64,000 bases of DNA from Tetranychus cinnabarinus (GCA_022266195.1 WHVY01000008.1:2418001-2482000); one strand, 5' to 3'. Counted from the first letter of the stretch, positions 35,300 to 50,146 are shown. The notes: generated from the letters alone by a model not told the origin. A program made the numbers and translations.

Positions 35300-38200
35300 T
35301 GCTACTTTAAGTGATATATTATTAATTTGATTAAACTCACTGAAAAAAAAACAAAGCAAATCAAGTTCAACTTGCAAACAAAAGACAAAATAAATTAAAC
35401 CTATTGAACCTGTAATTACACGGAATTTGAAAGCTAATTGAGGATAATTTATTAACTCGTGATTATCAAAGGTAAAGCGAAATGTGTGCTAATCAAGTTA
35501 ATTAGTGTTTCCATATTTTAACTCTGCAAACCTTTAATTTGATTATCCCAAGCCAAGTATTGATGATGGTGATGATCAATATAAGACTCAACATGTAAGG
35601 TAAGTCAAGTTAAAGGCAATAACAACATGATTAACATGATGTAAAAGACAGTGAAAGTGTTTGAATAAACTGGAAACATTTTTTCATGTAAATTTAGGTT
35701 AATCTAAATTGCAGGCAAAACTTGATTTCCAACAGATTTTCAGCTTTAAATTGTTCAATTATTTTTCCAGTTTGTTTGTTTGTTTTTTCATGTAAATTTT
35801 ACTTTACCAAATCTTTAAAGCAAATTGAAAATAATTACAATTCTGTGGTTTAAAATTGATTGTAATTTCAATTGAATTTCAATCCTTCATTGACCTATTA
35901 ATAGACTGAATGTAAAATAATTTGTCAAATTATAACAAGAAAAAGACATTAATTTGAGCTTTAAACGTTTACCTTTTCAATTTGTAACAAAAGCTAACAG
36001 CTTTTTGCTGATGAATCTCAATTTTTTGGTGAAAATGAGAACCAATCAAATCAAGGATAATTGATGAATGAGTTTAAATGTTTAATAATTTAAATTGTGA
36101 TTTCGCGAAAACCAGTTTAAATTTGAAAAGCGAGAAAAGATAAGTTTAATTTGTTTGCACTTTCAATGAAACACAAGAAAAAAAAACAACTTAAGGTAAG
36201 GATCATTGAAATACATTAGTCGATCCTAGTCGCTACAGAAAGCAAATTGCTATATTCAAGGTTACCTGTGACCTGAGGTCATTTGAATAATGAGCAATAA
36301 GCAACAGTAAATTGTTGCAATTGAAAGTTAACCAATAAACGATGGAAGCCTTTAAATGGTCAAATGAAAAGTGACACACAAATGGAGACAAAGTTGAACA
36401 TCAAATCAATTACTAACCAACAAGCAATCAAAAGCTTCAACGTTTAGGGTCAATTAAAGTGTCCTGTTTTGGAAGGAAAAGCGTAGACAGAATTTCCAAG
36501 AAAATGATAAATTCTTGATTGTCTTCTGAATCGATTAAATATTAAAAAAGATTTAAATGAACATAAAATTTTTGGTCATTTCTTTCGCGACTTAAACTCG
36601 AGAAAATTTTCTCTCATTTTGAGATTGATTTCAAGAAATGAATTTTTGTTTTGTTTTTGCCTTCGAAATCTGATCTTTCTCGGTTTTCAGTTTCTCAAAA
36701 TAACCAGAATTCGAACCTGATTTTAACCGATTAGTTTGTTACATTAAAGTTGCAGATCAACATTCATTTCAATCTCGTTCTTAATCACTTTTGATTGTAA
36801 CCATGAAAAGCTCAGTAATAGACTTTTATGAAAGCATTTTGACAGTTGTAAAGCTCAATGTTGATGTTAATCAAGTTAAACCAGAGTTTCCATGTGAACC
36901 ACCCAACATGTTAATTGAACATTCTTAGTTAATCGCCCTTCCCAATTGATCCGAGGATAACATGTTTTGAACATTGAATACGAAGAACGAAAATTGAACC
37001 ATCAAACAACTTGAAACACCTTTTTCTTGTTTACTCATTCCGCTCATTTCTTAATGGGTTAAAATTTGAAGGTTAAAATCTGTTGATGATTGATTGACCA
37101 ATCCAGAAAAGTGACCTTTTCCAGTTGATGAAGGTAAAAGTTAAAAGGTTGAATCACAATTTATTCAAGTGACTGTAAAAGTAAATTTGAAATGACAGTT
37201 TCCATTGTTGTGACAATGTCATTTGAACGCCTTTACTAGCAAAGATGTCTAACAATTGACACGATTGTAAATTTTGTCAAATAATCAGCGACTTTCAATT
37301 GTTCAATTATCATTACAATTATCATAAATGATGAAAAACAAACAACGAAAACAACTTCAAGGCTAAAACCATTCAATTAATCAATTTGATACCTTTTTTA
37401 TGGTCAAATCAAACCTTAGTTTAATCTGGTTACAAGTTTAACCCAATTTTCCCATGTAAATTGTTGCTCTTGTTAAATCAGTTTGTCTGAGTGGATCAAC
37501 TTTCCGAGTTCAATATTGAAACGAGAAGAAAAAAAAGTTGAAGGAAATCCTTAATTCAACTGAGTTATTCATTTAATTGTTCAATGGATTCAACCTACGC
37601 TTACGCTTCACTGATAACTTTATTATGGTATCTTTGGTAACCTCAAAAGGTTTTTCCCAAAAAAAAATTTGCTGTAACCAGAAAAACCTAAAAATATCTT
37701 TTCTAACTCAAAGGCTTTTCATATTTAAAATTATCAAATGCAATCAAATATTGAACTTGATTAAAATTTCATTCATAACCATCGATACATCAACATTGTA
37801 ATCAACTGATCCAATTGAAAGTTGTTTTCATGTCTTTAATGGGTTTGACCAAAGTCACTCAATCTTATTGTATTACATTAATAATGAGATTTAAAGATTG
37901 TCGACAAATTTAGATGAAACTTTCTAAATTTAGTCTCAATTCAGTTGTGATTTGATTCCATTGATTGCTAGCCAAAGGCTTAATTACAATTAATTGATGA
38001 GAAAAAAAGAAATTCAATGAACAGAATTGAACAAGATTGAAAAATGCCCTGAAAACAAGTTAAAGTGTGAACAGCATTTTACATCAGAGAAAGATATTTT
38101 TATCAATCATTTCCGAATCTTTGATTACCCCTGAATGAACACCTTGAATGTGAATGAATTGGCCTTCTCCTTGGAATGTGGAGAATGAAAATTTTGTGTA

Positions 38201-39160
38201 ACTTTTCGAGTTAAAAATAGGCTTTACTAAAATGTTATAAGATGCAGTTACATAAGCTGTTATTATTGATGGTTATGAGGATAAATGATGATTCAAAATA
38301 GCAATTGAATATTGAGGGTCAATCAGTTAACATTCAATTGAACCTTTTTCAATTTTCATTGTAAATCGGAAGAAAAATGTTTTTCTATTCATTATTCAGT
38401 TGTTTTAATCAATTAATTGCTATTAAAATGAACCATTTTTATGTCATTTTATTCGTCTCATTGACTTTGGTCAATCTAAATCATTGAAGCTGATCAACCT
38501 TATTCTGACCAACTGACAATTGGATGTTGATTGATTAATTTACTATCTTTATTGACTTTGTTTTCATTATTTATTACCCTTTTCACTTACAATTATCAAT
38601 TTGTTTTCATCAAAACTGATCAATGATCAAAATTGATTGTTAACTTGTTAATTGTGACAATAAATGTTTGAAAGGTGAACACCAAAAATACACTTTTGCT
38701 TGTTGACTGAAAGCCAATTGTGATTCCAACAAGGTTAAAATGAAGATCAAATGATTTAATGTTTTCCCAAATTTCCAATCAAATTGTTTCCCATTTTTCT
38801 GGTTCAATGGGTTATTTAATGAAACGACCAGAATTCAAATTTAACAATTAAAAGGAAAATGGGGAAAAAGAAGAAGAAAAATGGCAAAAATTATCTTCCA
38901 AATCATATTGAAATGGACATGAAAAAGAGGCAAAAGTAATGAAAGTAATCACTCGATTGTCAACTGGATTGATTAATTGTTGGCTAAATTGATGTTGTTC
39001 AAACAATACTGTTTCAGGTTTGTTTGCTTGGTAAAAGGTAAGTTACAAATGTGTGTTTCTAGTTATGTAAGAGTTGGATTTAAAAGGTAAACATGAATCA
39101 GGGGAAAACTGGAAGATTCGAATAACCGATAACCTTGGAAAGGGATGAAATTATCATATT
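35300..39160. other. Gene-free stretch
   Basis: AT-rich sequence downstream of TENT5. No recognisable exon on either strand; a plus-strand open frame at 37577-37801 has the Phe/Ile/Leu/Lys bias of random AT-rich DNA. No repeats other than short motifs were seen. Confidence 0.45.
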
Positions 39161-39168
39161 ATCATGTA

Positions 39169-40041
39169 TTAGGTCACTAGATAATGTTTTAGCCTAACCT
39201 ATTTCTGATGTTCTCCGATAGGCGTCGATACTCTAGAAAAATTGGGCAGGTAATTTTACCCCATAGATCAACTTATTTTCATTCCGAACTAAATAGTTCG
39301 CTAGTAAATTAGAAACAGAATCCAAAATCTAATAATGAAATATTGATACGTTAAAAAAGGCTTTTCTTTGAAGAGTTGTCGTTGAGCACCATTTACAAAT
39401 AAGTGGGCAATTCTTTCGCAGATCTTACACCTGAGCGACCTATTATCAGATACTGAATGCATTTTTCCAAAATGCTTCGAGAAACCTCGCAATCAGGGTT
39501 CAAACCAATCAAAACCTAAAAATTTGGAAAATCAACTGAGCACCCCGTAGCGCCCAAGAAATTGAGAAAAATTGTAATTTTACTGCAGAATAGTTTCAAG
39601 CAGTATTCATTGTGTAGGAATTTATCATTCATTACATTCTAAACTGACTAATTATTTAGCAATGGCAGTTTCAATTTTGTTCAAACCAACACATGATTCA
39701 ACAACAAAAGAAGAATCGATTAATTATGAATTTTTACGAAGTTTAGATTAGAAACAGCTTATTTTTGGATTCGATTCTGTTGGACTAAGCTCTAATCTGA
39801 CTTTTTCTATCAAAAATGCAAGATAAAAATGCGAGGGGTGACCAGATTTCCACTTATTACTGGTCTAAACCCGGAAAAACTGGTTATTTTTTTGTCAGCC
39901 CCTATCTTGGTTTTTGTTTTGCGATATGAGTTCATTTTTCGTCCCAATAGTTTGTTTGCTGTCATAAATGTATCTATCGAACAAAAAAGCAGATAGCTCT
40001 TCTCTATCACCATTAGGCTAAAACATTATCTAGTGACCTAA
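39169..40041. mobile_element. DNA transposon with perfect 29-base terminal inverted repeats
   Basis: The left end begins TTAGGTCACTAGATAATGTT and continues TTAGCCTAA. The right end, read on the other strand, is identical over the same 29 bases. TA flanks both sides (39167-39168 and 40042-40043). The 873-base interior is more varied in composition than its surroundings. Minus-strand open frames at 39301-39492 (with LRCKICERIAHLFVNG) and 39810-40013 have no recognised domain. A transposon-end-like GAGCACCCCGTAG sits inside at about 39538. Probably a non-autonomous element, recent enough to keep perfect ends. Confidence 0.88.
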
Positions 40042-40043
40042 TA

Positions 40044-43000
40044 TATCAATGAGAAACTTGAAAATGATAATATTATCAATCATATTAAACACAAATCTCA
40101 AGGTTTTTGGATCAACTAAATGATGATCAGAACAAAAGAAAATGTTGAAATGAACAAAATCAATACAAATATTGGGTGAAAACGTTCAACTGGATCAATT
40201 GCAAAACCCAAATTGGAACAGACAAAATTGTCGAAAAAAACAATTCGTTAATTTGGATAAAAATTGGCAAAAAATTTGAGCAAAAAATTTCACTTTTAAA
40301 TTTGAATGTAAAAATTTTTGAGGAAAAATGAGCTAAAAATTGCAACTCCAAATGCATTCCAGTTGAATTGGAATTGAATTGATCTCGAGAAAAGAGAATA
40401 AAAAATTCGATGAAAGTTTCGTTGTTGAGTAAAAAAATGAATGAAAATGATGGTAAAGATGAAAGTTAATCAACATTAACCTTGACCTGAAAATTGAAAT
40501 GAAAGCGTAAATTTGATTTCAATTGGAAATCCTTTTTTTGATATGAAAACCTGTTGATTATTTTTACACCAAATCATTTAATGATCTGGATTAACCTAAT
40601 ATGAACATTATTGGTGTTTACCTTTTCACTGTAATTAAAGCTGATCAATATTTAATAGTTGAATTGCAATTTTGACCAAAGTTGAAGGTTTTCCCCTTTT
40701 AATGACCAAATATTGAATGACCATTTCATAGCCAAAGCGTCAATCAAAGGAAACAACTTAAAGATAATAAATCTGGTAATTGGGTTTACATTGCAAATCT
40801 AAAGAAATGTCTGGTTCTGCGCTTTTGACCCAAATATTTGTATTCACATGAAACCAGTAAACATTCAACTTGACCAATTGAACCCTTCATCTGTCAACTA
40901 ATTGACTAAACCAAATCAACCAATTCCGATCAATTCAAATCTATTTAAACATTTAGAACAATTTGCAAAATCAATTCCAAATGAAAAATGTTTCGCTTTT
41001 GACTGCAGAAGAAAATTTTGCCCGAAATCTGTGATTTTATTTTGATTAATTTACATTAATATTGATCATGTTTATCCTCATTTCAATTGATACAATTCAG
41101 TCTTCCTCAAGTCATGAAACCTTTTTTTTCACTAAAGAAACTCGGATTTTCAAGTTAACCTTTTTTTTCGCTGGAAACTCACCTTTTCTCCCGACATCAT
41201 TTATTAATTGTAACATCAATAAACGGCTGATTAGTATCAATCAAGTTTCACTCTCTCTTCCAATTAAACAATAATAGAGAAGCGGAAGTTTTTTTACCTG
41301 TAAAGGTAAAAACAAAAAGAAAAAGATTGAAGCAAAAAATGGTGAAAAAAAGGAAAAGCTGTTAAACTTGCGCCTTTAGGTAAGAAACGGTTAGATTCAA
41401 CTATTAACTAATGGTTAACTGATTACAGGTGATTGGTGCAACAATTTTAATAACTTGACGTCCAATTGTTATCGGTAAAGAGTATCAATATTGATATGAA
41501 ACAATTAGAAGCAACAAAATGTCTTTAATGTTCAATTGCAAGTTTACCTCTTTTTTTATCATTTAACATTAAATTATATTTGCGCGTTTCAAGGTTCAAC
41601 ATAAATACACTTTTATGATATCATTTAGATGTGATTGTGATAGTTGAACATTCACTGGACAATGTTCATTGACTAAGATTGTCCATCTCAATAGGGATTC
41701 TTGTTGAACAAGTGATCCATTTGCTGCCAATTAGCTGATTTACATGGACAAGCTGATTAGTTTGACACTTATTGCACCTTTTTACGTATTAATTGTGGGA
41801 GTGATTCTTATCGATCATGAGCATTCTTGAAAAATAGCGTTCTATTGATTTTTTTCATGTTTTGCTTTTTTTCGCTGTTCACTTTGTTATTGTTTTTGTT
41901 TGAACAGATGAGAGTCAACAATTTGTGACGTTGAACCGAAAAGAAGATTAATAATTTTCTCTCGCTGATTCTTCTCGTTTAATTTCAATAAATTATTGAT
42001 ACTAATCAGAGGTTTGTTTTTGTATTAGTTACAAGTTTAACAATGGAACAATTTGTTTAATAAAAACAGTTGGTTAAATATTTACCAGTTGGTTGTGTGT
42101 TTTGCTTGTCAATGGACCAGTGATGGTAAAACCATCAACAAATGAAACACACAAGTAAATCAAGTAATGATCAATCATTTGAAAAGTGTTATCAAAAATT
42201 TCATTTTTAATGGCATTTTTGATGACTCTCATTAGGATCAAATCAACCTTTAATCGGAAAGGCAATCTTTACTCACATAACTGTTGATAATGTTGCCAAC
42301 CAGCAAAATCACAAGTCAGGACAATTCTGTGAATTCAAATGAAAGCTGCATAAATCATTTTACCCACCACAATGGGTCACAACTTGAAGCTAATAATAGA
42401 GCAACTAAGACATCTTTCAATGTACAGTCTTAGAGTTGAATTTCATGCTTAGGACTGGCAACCCTAGTCAGCTGTACATCAAAAGTACAAAGTAGTTTCC
42501 AAAAAATCAGAGTCAGCTTTAGTCTGAAACTGGTAAACAAACAATTGAATGGAGTCATTAATATGTACAATTTACGCCGATAAAGCTATTTCTCATTGTA
42601 TTAGCCTTTACACAAAATTTTCAAAATCAAATTGATTAACGTTTACCAAAGTGTGTCATTAAACCAAGTCTATCATTTTATTGAGTTGTAAGTCTAATGA
42701 TGTTAGTAAGACGAAGTGTTAGTGATTAGTAAATTGTTGACTAAACATTGAAATAGACTTGATGCGTTTTATAATCAACTTTGATCATTTGGTTTTGGTT
42801 ACATCCAAAGACTTTGAATAGCATTTGAAAATAAGCTGTTGGGTTGAAAATTAGAGCAAAAGTCAATGTAAAACGTATTTAAAGAGAGTCTGTGTTATCC
42901 AATGGGCTTTTTGTTTTCGCATTTTTTGGGAACCAGAATTGCTCTTCATTCTAATGAGACTTGAAATGAGCAGCATGATCAACATTCCAATTCAGTTCTT

Positions 43001-46000
43001 TTTTATCTATTTTTGTCTCGCCTTTCTCTCAGCATCGTTCCCTGTCTACCATTCACTATTACGTATCAAGTTTTGTTCTGCCATTTCGTTTGGATCAATA
43101 ATCCAACGTAACGTTTACCACTTGTTGACGTCATCTTTTCGATCCAACCTTTTCTCCATCATCATCATCATTATCATGATAAAAGCGAAAGTAGAAGAAT
43201 TATCTGTCCAAAAGAAATAATGAAATACGTTACCTGCGCAATGGAATTAACCGGAAGCTGCTCAGTTAATTTCAACTGTTCAACGATTCACTGGATTCCA
43301 TTCAGGTTCAAAGTTCACCAGTAAACCATTTTTCCACTTGTTCATCATCCTCATCATCTTCATCATCTTTAACACACTTTACTCAAGACAATTTGGAGCA
43401 AACTGACGTAACATTGTTACACAGTTTACAGGGTGAAAATCTGGTGGAAACTGATTATTCTTATTCAATAGGAAACAGAATGTGTAACGAACAAAAAAAG
43501 GTTCAATATTTCCTTTTTTACTGTTCAAACAAAATTATAACTTAACCAGATTATTGTAATCATTTTGTGCTTCATTTTGGTTCATAATGAGAAACAAAGA
43601 GAAGCTATTTTATTGCTGCTTAAATTAACCGATAAGATTAACTAAATTAGCTTCATTCCAGTGATTAAATCTTCAGCTCAATTCAACACAATTATCTAAC
43701 CTTGACCTTATCTCAACTTTACCCTTTCAAGTGATGATTCAAAGATCATCATGGATCATCATCATAATCATTGTAATCATAATTAACGGTTATTGTGTGT
43801 TTTCGTGGGCGACTCTATTCTTGAGTTTAACCAGATTCATAATCAATCTGAATAAGTTCACTTTTTTGCTGAACATCAATTTCTAGGTTAGGTCAATACA
43901 TTAAATGCAATAATCATTACAATTAATTGCACAATCAAACCATTAAACTGGATTTGAATAAATTTCATGATGAAATCAAAAGATTATTTAAATTTTCATT
44001 TCACTTGTTTAATAATTTAAAATTGTCTCTCAAAAAAGTGATTTGGGTTAAAATCTGGTGGATATTCAATGCTTACTGGAAACCAGTTGATGTCAACAAT
44101 TAACAGGGGAATTGAGTTAATAAAAAACAATTTCATTTGCAATTATTTTCATCACTAATTTGTGTCATTAATTTTCAGGTTTCAGTCAAGTTTTTGAAAT
44201 GAAAATTGCTATAAAAGCCTTTTTTTGTGAGACAAAAAAGCAACATTAGAATTATTTAACAAATTTTTATAATTTTTTACTTTCAATTCAACAGTAAAAA
44301 AGTCTGAAAATGCATTTTTTCTTGTTGCTGTTGTTGTTTAAATTTGTTTACCTTGAACTGGAAAAGATGATTAACTTTACAAAATCAATAGGTTGTGTTA
44401 GTTTACTTTGCTGGGTTAATTTAAAAATTTAATAAGACGTGATTTTGATCACAAATTGCTTTCTAATCAGATATAATCACAAATTAATGTTACCTTTTGA
44501 TGATGAGTTTTTGCGCTTCTCACATTTCAAAATACAAACAAAGTGAACCTTTTTTATTTTCATTTTACTTTCACTTTTCTTGACTCGCTTTTACTTTCCG
44601 TTGCACTTTCACCATCAACCAAATCGTTGAAACGTGATAAAGGTGGAACAATTTGAACGTTGATCGTTTCCATGATAAACTTGTTTACATTCAACTTGAA
44701 CGACAACAGGTCCAAGAATGATGATGAAGATGAATGGAGCCAACAAAAGATGTTTTAAGAAAGGTAAGAAAGCCGGTTTGCTTGGTTACAGGTAACTTAT
44801 TAGACTCTTTTTATCCAATAAATATTAGCAGGACTGACCATTTGTTTAGCTTCCTCAATTAATCAGTTAATTAGATTTCGGTCCAACTCTTAATCTTCTT
44901 CTTCTTTGCCTTCGCCTTCTTCTCCCTTCCTTGTCCATTGAATTTTCACCAAACCCATCACTAATTGAGTAAATTTTGATCAACTTGAACATTCAAACAA
45001 TTGATAAAGCTTTGCCTTTTCAAATTCAGTGATTGAGCTTAAACATCAATTACACTTTGTTCAAAGTCAAACTTGATTATCAATTTTGATGTATATTTTT
45101 TGCCTAATCGTGATTGGAGTTCACCTTGGTAAATTCAATATAATTGTAATGAGAAGGAAAAAAAAGATGACCAAATGTAAACCTTGATTGTTATTTTAAA
45201 TAATGATAATACATATCTTGCACTAATCATCACGTTTAACATATTCAGCAAGATGAAAGTGAGGCAAGATGAGGAAGATGGTAAAGATGGTGAAAATTGA
45301 GCGTTGATTATAATCTAATATGAATTTTGAGTTGTTTCGTGCCATTTTGTGTGTTGACTGTTACGTTAACAATAAAGCTTCACTTGGCCGTCTAATATAT
45401 TCATTGTGTTGACTATGTTGAACTGCATTAACACAACAACTGGAATGATTAACGATTGCAAGAGAAATTAAAAAGAAACTTGAATAGAAATGAAAATCCA
45501 ACCATTTGGATTTCAAGTAAATTAAGTTTGCTTAATAACCATTGATTGGTAAACTGGTGATTCTTCAAATAAATGCCATCCTTGAAATAAATTTTAAAAC
45601 TACATTTAGCTGGGTCACCTCCCAAGGTATGGGTCATCAATTTGGCCTGTCTGTTTGATTCTTGTTCAATTGACCAACTTGAAGTTCGCAATCATTATTC
45701 CTTTCCCTTTTTGCTTGATAAAAAATTGAATCTTGAGCTTTTCAGTAAGCTTGCTTGTTACTTGGTATTTGAGCAGCGAGAGAGGATAGTTTTGCTTTCA
45801 AATGTAAAAATGGCCTTAAGGTTGGTCTTGTCGAGACTTGAGTTTCAAAAGAGACGAGCTTGATACTTTAATCGCACTTTTTTTTACTTCATATAAACCT
45901 GAGCAAAGGTAAATCTGTAAAAAAATGGTAAACACAAACATTAATAAAAAGACTCACAAAATAGCGGGTTACACCTTTTTTACTTTCGCTTACCTTTATG

Positions 46001-47840
46001 ATCTAGCTTTTGTTTTTTGCTGTTGTTTGCCTTCTTGATTCCTTGATTTTTCTTACTTGGCTTGATTTCCTAATGAAGATTGGGTGAAAAAGAGAGAAAA
46101 GCATATTATTATCACATTGAGATAAGTTTGAGATAATTTACTTTTTTTATTCTTCTCTCAGCCTTTTCCAGTTTCTTACACAAACAGGATCATTTCATTG
46201 TATCTCTGGCAACTAATTATGGTAATTCATTGTTATATTTTCAAGATAATAGCAATTAATTCACTATGTTACTCGACTTTTCTTGTTGCTTTTTCCTCTT
46301 TCACTTCATTACTCTAGTCAAACATTTGTATTGCTTTAACCCTCTCACTAAAAATGTAACAACAGACATCTTATTTTAAGCTACATAAAGAGTTAATTTA
46401 ACAATATTTTGCTATTTCACTCTCCTATTTGCTTGGTCAGATGATAGCTTCTCACACTGGGCTTATTTCAACAGATATGTATTATAAGTTAGATAAAAAT
46501 GCAAGGTTTCTTTTTGCTATTCAATATGTATTTACAAAATGATAATAACAAGAGAGTTGGAAAATCCCGTTTTTCAAGATCACTTTTTTTCTGTAAATCA
46601 AACAAAACTTGTTATTCTACTTTTATTTTTAATTTACTTTAATTGTTGTATTTATATACCACTGATTGAAACGCTCCAAATGGAGGCTAATCAGTGTATC
46701 ATCTTAAGTCTATGAGTTTGTTATTGTCTAACAGAAAAGGGGTTTACTTTCAGGTTGAATGGTATCAATAGGCATTGCATTTCATGTAATACTGAACTAG
46801 AAAGCGTTAGCTTTTTTTCCTCACTGTTACTTTATTCAATTGTCAACTGACTAAACAACTCAACAAGAAAGTGAAATTATGATGAAACAATGAGTAACAC
46901 TTGAAATTGAAATTGACTTTTAAAAGATTATAAATCATCAGATGAATATGTAATGATTTCAATTGAATATCAATCAATGACAAGTTTTTCTAATTTTAAA
47001 CAAAAACAAAATGATTGAAAGGATACACTGTAAGTTAATAATGTTACCTTACGAGCAAGAAACACCGATTGTAAACGAATGGTTAATCATGTAATTCGAT
47101 GCATACCAAGTTTCACCTCCTAGGCAGTGGATAATGTAATTATCACTTAACATTGATAATTCTTAGTCAACTAATATATTTAAATCAATCAAAATAAAAA
47201 TCACTTTGACAGTTAACATTTCAACCAAAATTTTGCATTTTGAGGTTAGAGCGACATCTATTGAATTCGATCACCACTACCTGATTTTCCCGTCTTTTTC
47301 AAAAGATTAACATATCGATCATTAATTTCTCAATAAATCATCTTTTACAATCTAAACTGTCCATACTTAATACTAAATAATCAAATAAGAAACTCATGAA
47401 GACAGGTTGAACTGCTGCGATTACAGTGGAAACTATCATTTGGGAAAATTGAATCATAATTTGGTTAATATTAGAGTTAATATTTGATTCACTTAAATTC
47501 ATTTTACTTGAGTTTCATTGGAAACAACGCAAATTGATTATTTGTTAGACTCTTTCATAACTCATTTGTCTTTAATTTAACACCAAAATGATAGAGTTGA
47601 ATTAGATTAGATAAATTCCTGGGATGCAAAATTTAATAACCATTAAAGTTGCTATTTCACCCATTTTTCGAGGCAAATTTAATCATTTGTCTTGATTAAA
47701 TCAACACCAATTGTACACAATTGCAAGAGACAATCAGCACTTCGAGCAAAAATTTCCAGATCCTCGTCACTTTCAATTTGTTCATAGTTGCTACGATTAA
47801 AAAGGTTAGTTGTTCAAACTGGAAAAATACTTAACTCTAA
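40044..47840. other. Gene-free stretch
   Basis: Nearly 8 kb of AT-rich sequence between the transposon and the SLC22 gene. Open frames at 41062-41274, 42074-42265, 42939-43220 and 45449-45863 show no domain, no paired splice structure and base-composition-driven residues. Short TCATCA microsatellites occur near 43155-43180, 43340-43370 and 43740-43775. No RNA gene was recognised by eye. Confidence 0.4.
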
Positions 47841-47846
47841 ATCTCA

Positions 47847-50139
47847 ATGACCAACAAAGGGTTGAATGTTGACAAAAATAAATATCGACACAGCATCAGC
47901 CAAGAAAGGATTGAACATGTTTCCGACTTAATTGGTTCATGGGGTCCACTGCAAAAGCGGCTATTCCTGTTGCTCAGTATAATCTATTGTGTATCACCTT
48001 ATACCAATGCAAGTCTATTTTACTATTCACTTAAAAGTGACTTGGTTTGTGTCCAGCCTGACGGATCTAAGGTATTATCTGGTCAACTATTGACTTTTAA
48101 ATGTGCATTAAATTCATGTGTTTACTTATTTCTAATTAGAGCTCAATAAGTTCAGATAAGTGTTCGTTTGATCAACTGAATTCATGTTCCTCTTGGTATC
48201 ATAATATTACAAGAAAGACTGTGACTAAAGAGGTAAGTTGCTGTTTTTGTACCAAAGATACAATTGCTATGCCATTTTCACCAATTTTAACCTTACATCT
48301 GACTAATTGCTTTCATTCCCTGTCAATGTCTTCTAATTATTAATGCATTTGATTGCATTAAGAGCCTTTTCACCAATAATTTTGCCAAAATTATGAGCTT
48401 GTATAAAACCAGTACTTATAGAGAGTTAAAATCAAGATTTAGATTACTACATGAAGAAATTACAATTTCGCTCGATTATTTGCTTTGCTTTGACTTTCAA
48501 TTACTTTTTAATTCTCGTTAGTGGAATCTCGTCTGTGAACGATACTGGCTTCGCTCCCTTGTCCTTTCGTCTTATCAATTTGGCTATTTATTGTCTGGGC
48601 TTGTTATCGGCTACATTTCTGACCGATTCGGTCGCAAACCAGCAATTTTATTTAGCATGTCATTAGAAATCGTTTGTGCTGTTGGACTTGTCTTGTCTCC
48701 CAATGTCTATTGTTTCATTGTGGTCAGAGTAATTCATGGTATCGGTGGTTATGGTCGCTACCTTGCTTCGCTCATTTTACGTAAGTCATTCCAATCGCCA
48801 TCAGTGAAAAACTTAAAATTTGCTTGATTCAGTTTTAGAAAGTATTGGACCCAAATATCGAGGCAGAATTGCAGTCACCTTTGATTGGGTATGGTGCTTT
48901 GGGGAATATATCATGATGATAATCACATATAATGTACTCAACTTTAGATACATTTACATGGGAACAATAGTTTTCCAAATCGCATGCATTCCCATCATAC
49001 TGATGGTTCCTGAATCAGCAAGATGGCAATTAGTCGTTGGTCAGGTTGAAAATGCTGAGCGAACCTTGCGTGTTTATGCAGCAAAGCGAAGGAAACAATC
49101 GGTCAAAACTAAATTAAAGGAAATACGAGTGGATGATGAGGATGCCGAAGATGATGGCCAAGAGGAATTGTTTCGCCGTAAACTTGAAAAGTTAAGGCAA
49201 TATTTAATTGCTGAAAATGAGACTCGTAATTCAATGGGAATAGTTGATTTACTTCGAACTCCGAAAATATCCAGGTTTTGTTTTGCCTTGTACTTGCTTT
49301 GGTTTCTAACGGCTTTCATCGCATTCGGCCTTGCCTACAGTACACTCGATCTTTCGGGCAACGTCTTCATTAATAATGCAATATTTTCAGCATCAAGTAC
49401 GGCTTCGAATCTATTTATGATTTGGAAAGTTGACGCTTTTCGCCGTCGATCAATGCTCATGACAATGTATTTTGCTACCTCAGCCCTTCTCTTCGCCTCA
49501 ATTGCCTTCGTTGAATCACACGAATACATTATTCCCAGAATGATTTTAATCACTTCAGGTAGATTCTTTTCCTCCTCTATTTATAGCTTAATCTATGTAT
49601 ACTCTTCGGAAGTTTTTCCCACTAATATACGCCATATTGGAGTGGGTTCTTGCTCAGTCGCCTCGAGAATGGCCTCAATTCCTGCTCCATTTATAGCTCA
49701 ATTGGTATGTATTTATAAATGTTTTCAAATTCATTGCACTTGCAGTCACACAGTTATGGACAAACAAGGTTACATTGAGATTAATCTCATTGCAAGTTAG
49801 ATAATAATCTGTCAATGAAACCAGTTGCTTGTTATAATTTTAAAATATCAAAGTAAATATCATTGTGGCTTTGTTTGTCCAATAACCTTAATAAGCATAA
49901 CTCAAGGGTTATTCAATTAACATTTACTCATTGTTACTATTATTAATAATCATTATAAACAGACGGCAGCAACAAGCCTTAAACTGACTTTCGGATTATT
50001 TGCTGTAATGGGCATAATTGGAGCCTCAATAACAAGACTGATACCAGAAACCAAAGGCAAGGAGATACCAGATACAGTAGAGGGAATGATTGAAATGTAT
50101 GATGTTAATGTTTCAAAAGGTGTTGTAAATTCATCTTGA
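47847..50139 (+). CDS. SLC22-family organic cation/anion transporter (major facilitator superfamily)
   Basis: Five exons, 47847-48071, 48140-48232, 48522-48780, 48833-49704 and 49963-50139, join in frame to 541 residues, a normal length for twelve-helix transporters of small organic ions at the plasma membrane. The first helix (RLFLLLSIIYCVSPYTNASL) is followed by a large extracellular loop with cysteines (SDKCSFDQLNSCSSWYHN), then the hallmark EWNLVC at the exon 2/3 junction. The loop between helices 2 and 3 is GYISDRFGRKPAI, the facilitator signature. VPESARWQLVVGQVENAERT is the family motif after helix 6, and RLIPETKGKEIPDTVE follows helix 12. The central cytoplasmic loop is long and acidic (VDDEDAEDDGQEE). 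Substrate cannot be read from sequence. The plus-strand start at 47847 is the first ATG in frame after a plausible leader. Confidence 0.9.
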
Positions 50140-50140
50140 T

Positions 50141-50146
50141 AATAAA
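50141..50146 (+). promoter_or_regulatory. Polyadenylation signal of the SLC22 gene
   Basis: AATAAA two bases after the stop codon, with another at 50151-50156. The 3' untranslated region would be only about 20-40 bases. Confidence 0.6.

Noticed and set aside
42939..43220. Open frame with membrane-like composition
   Set aside because: Ile/Phe/Ser richness comes from ATC and TTC runs; it ends in a TCATCA microsatellite.
45449..45863. Overlapping open frames on both strands
   Set aside because: Each lacks a domain and they overlap on opposite strands, as expected by chance.
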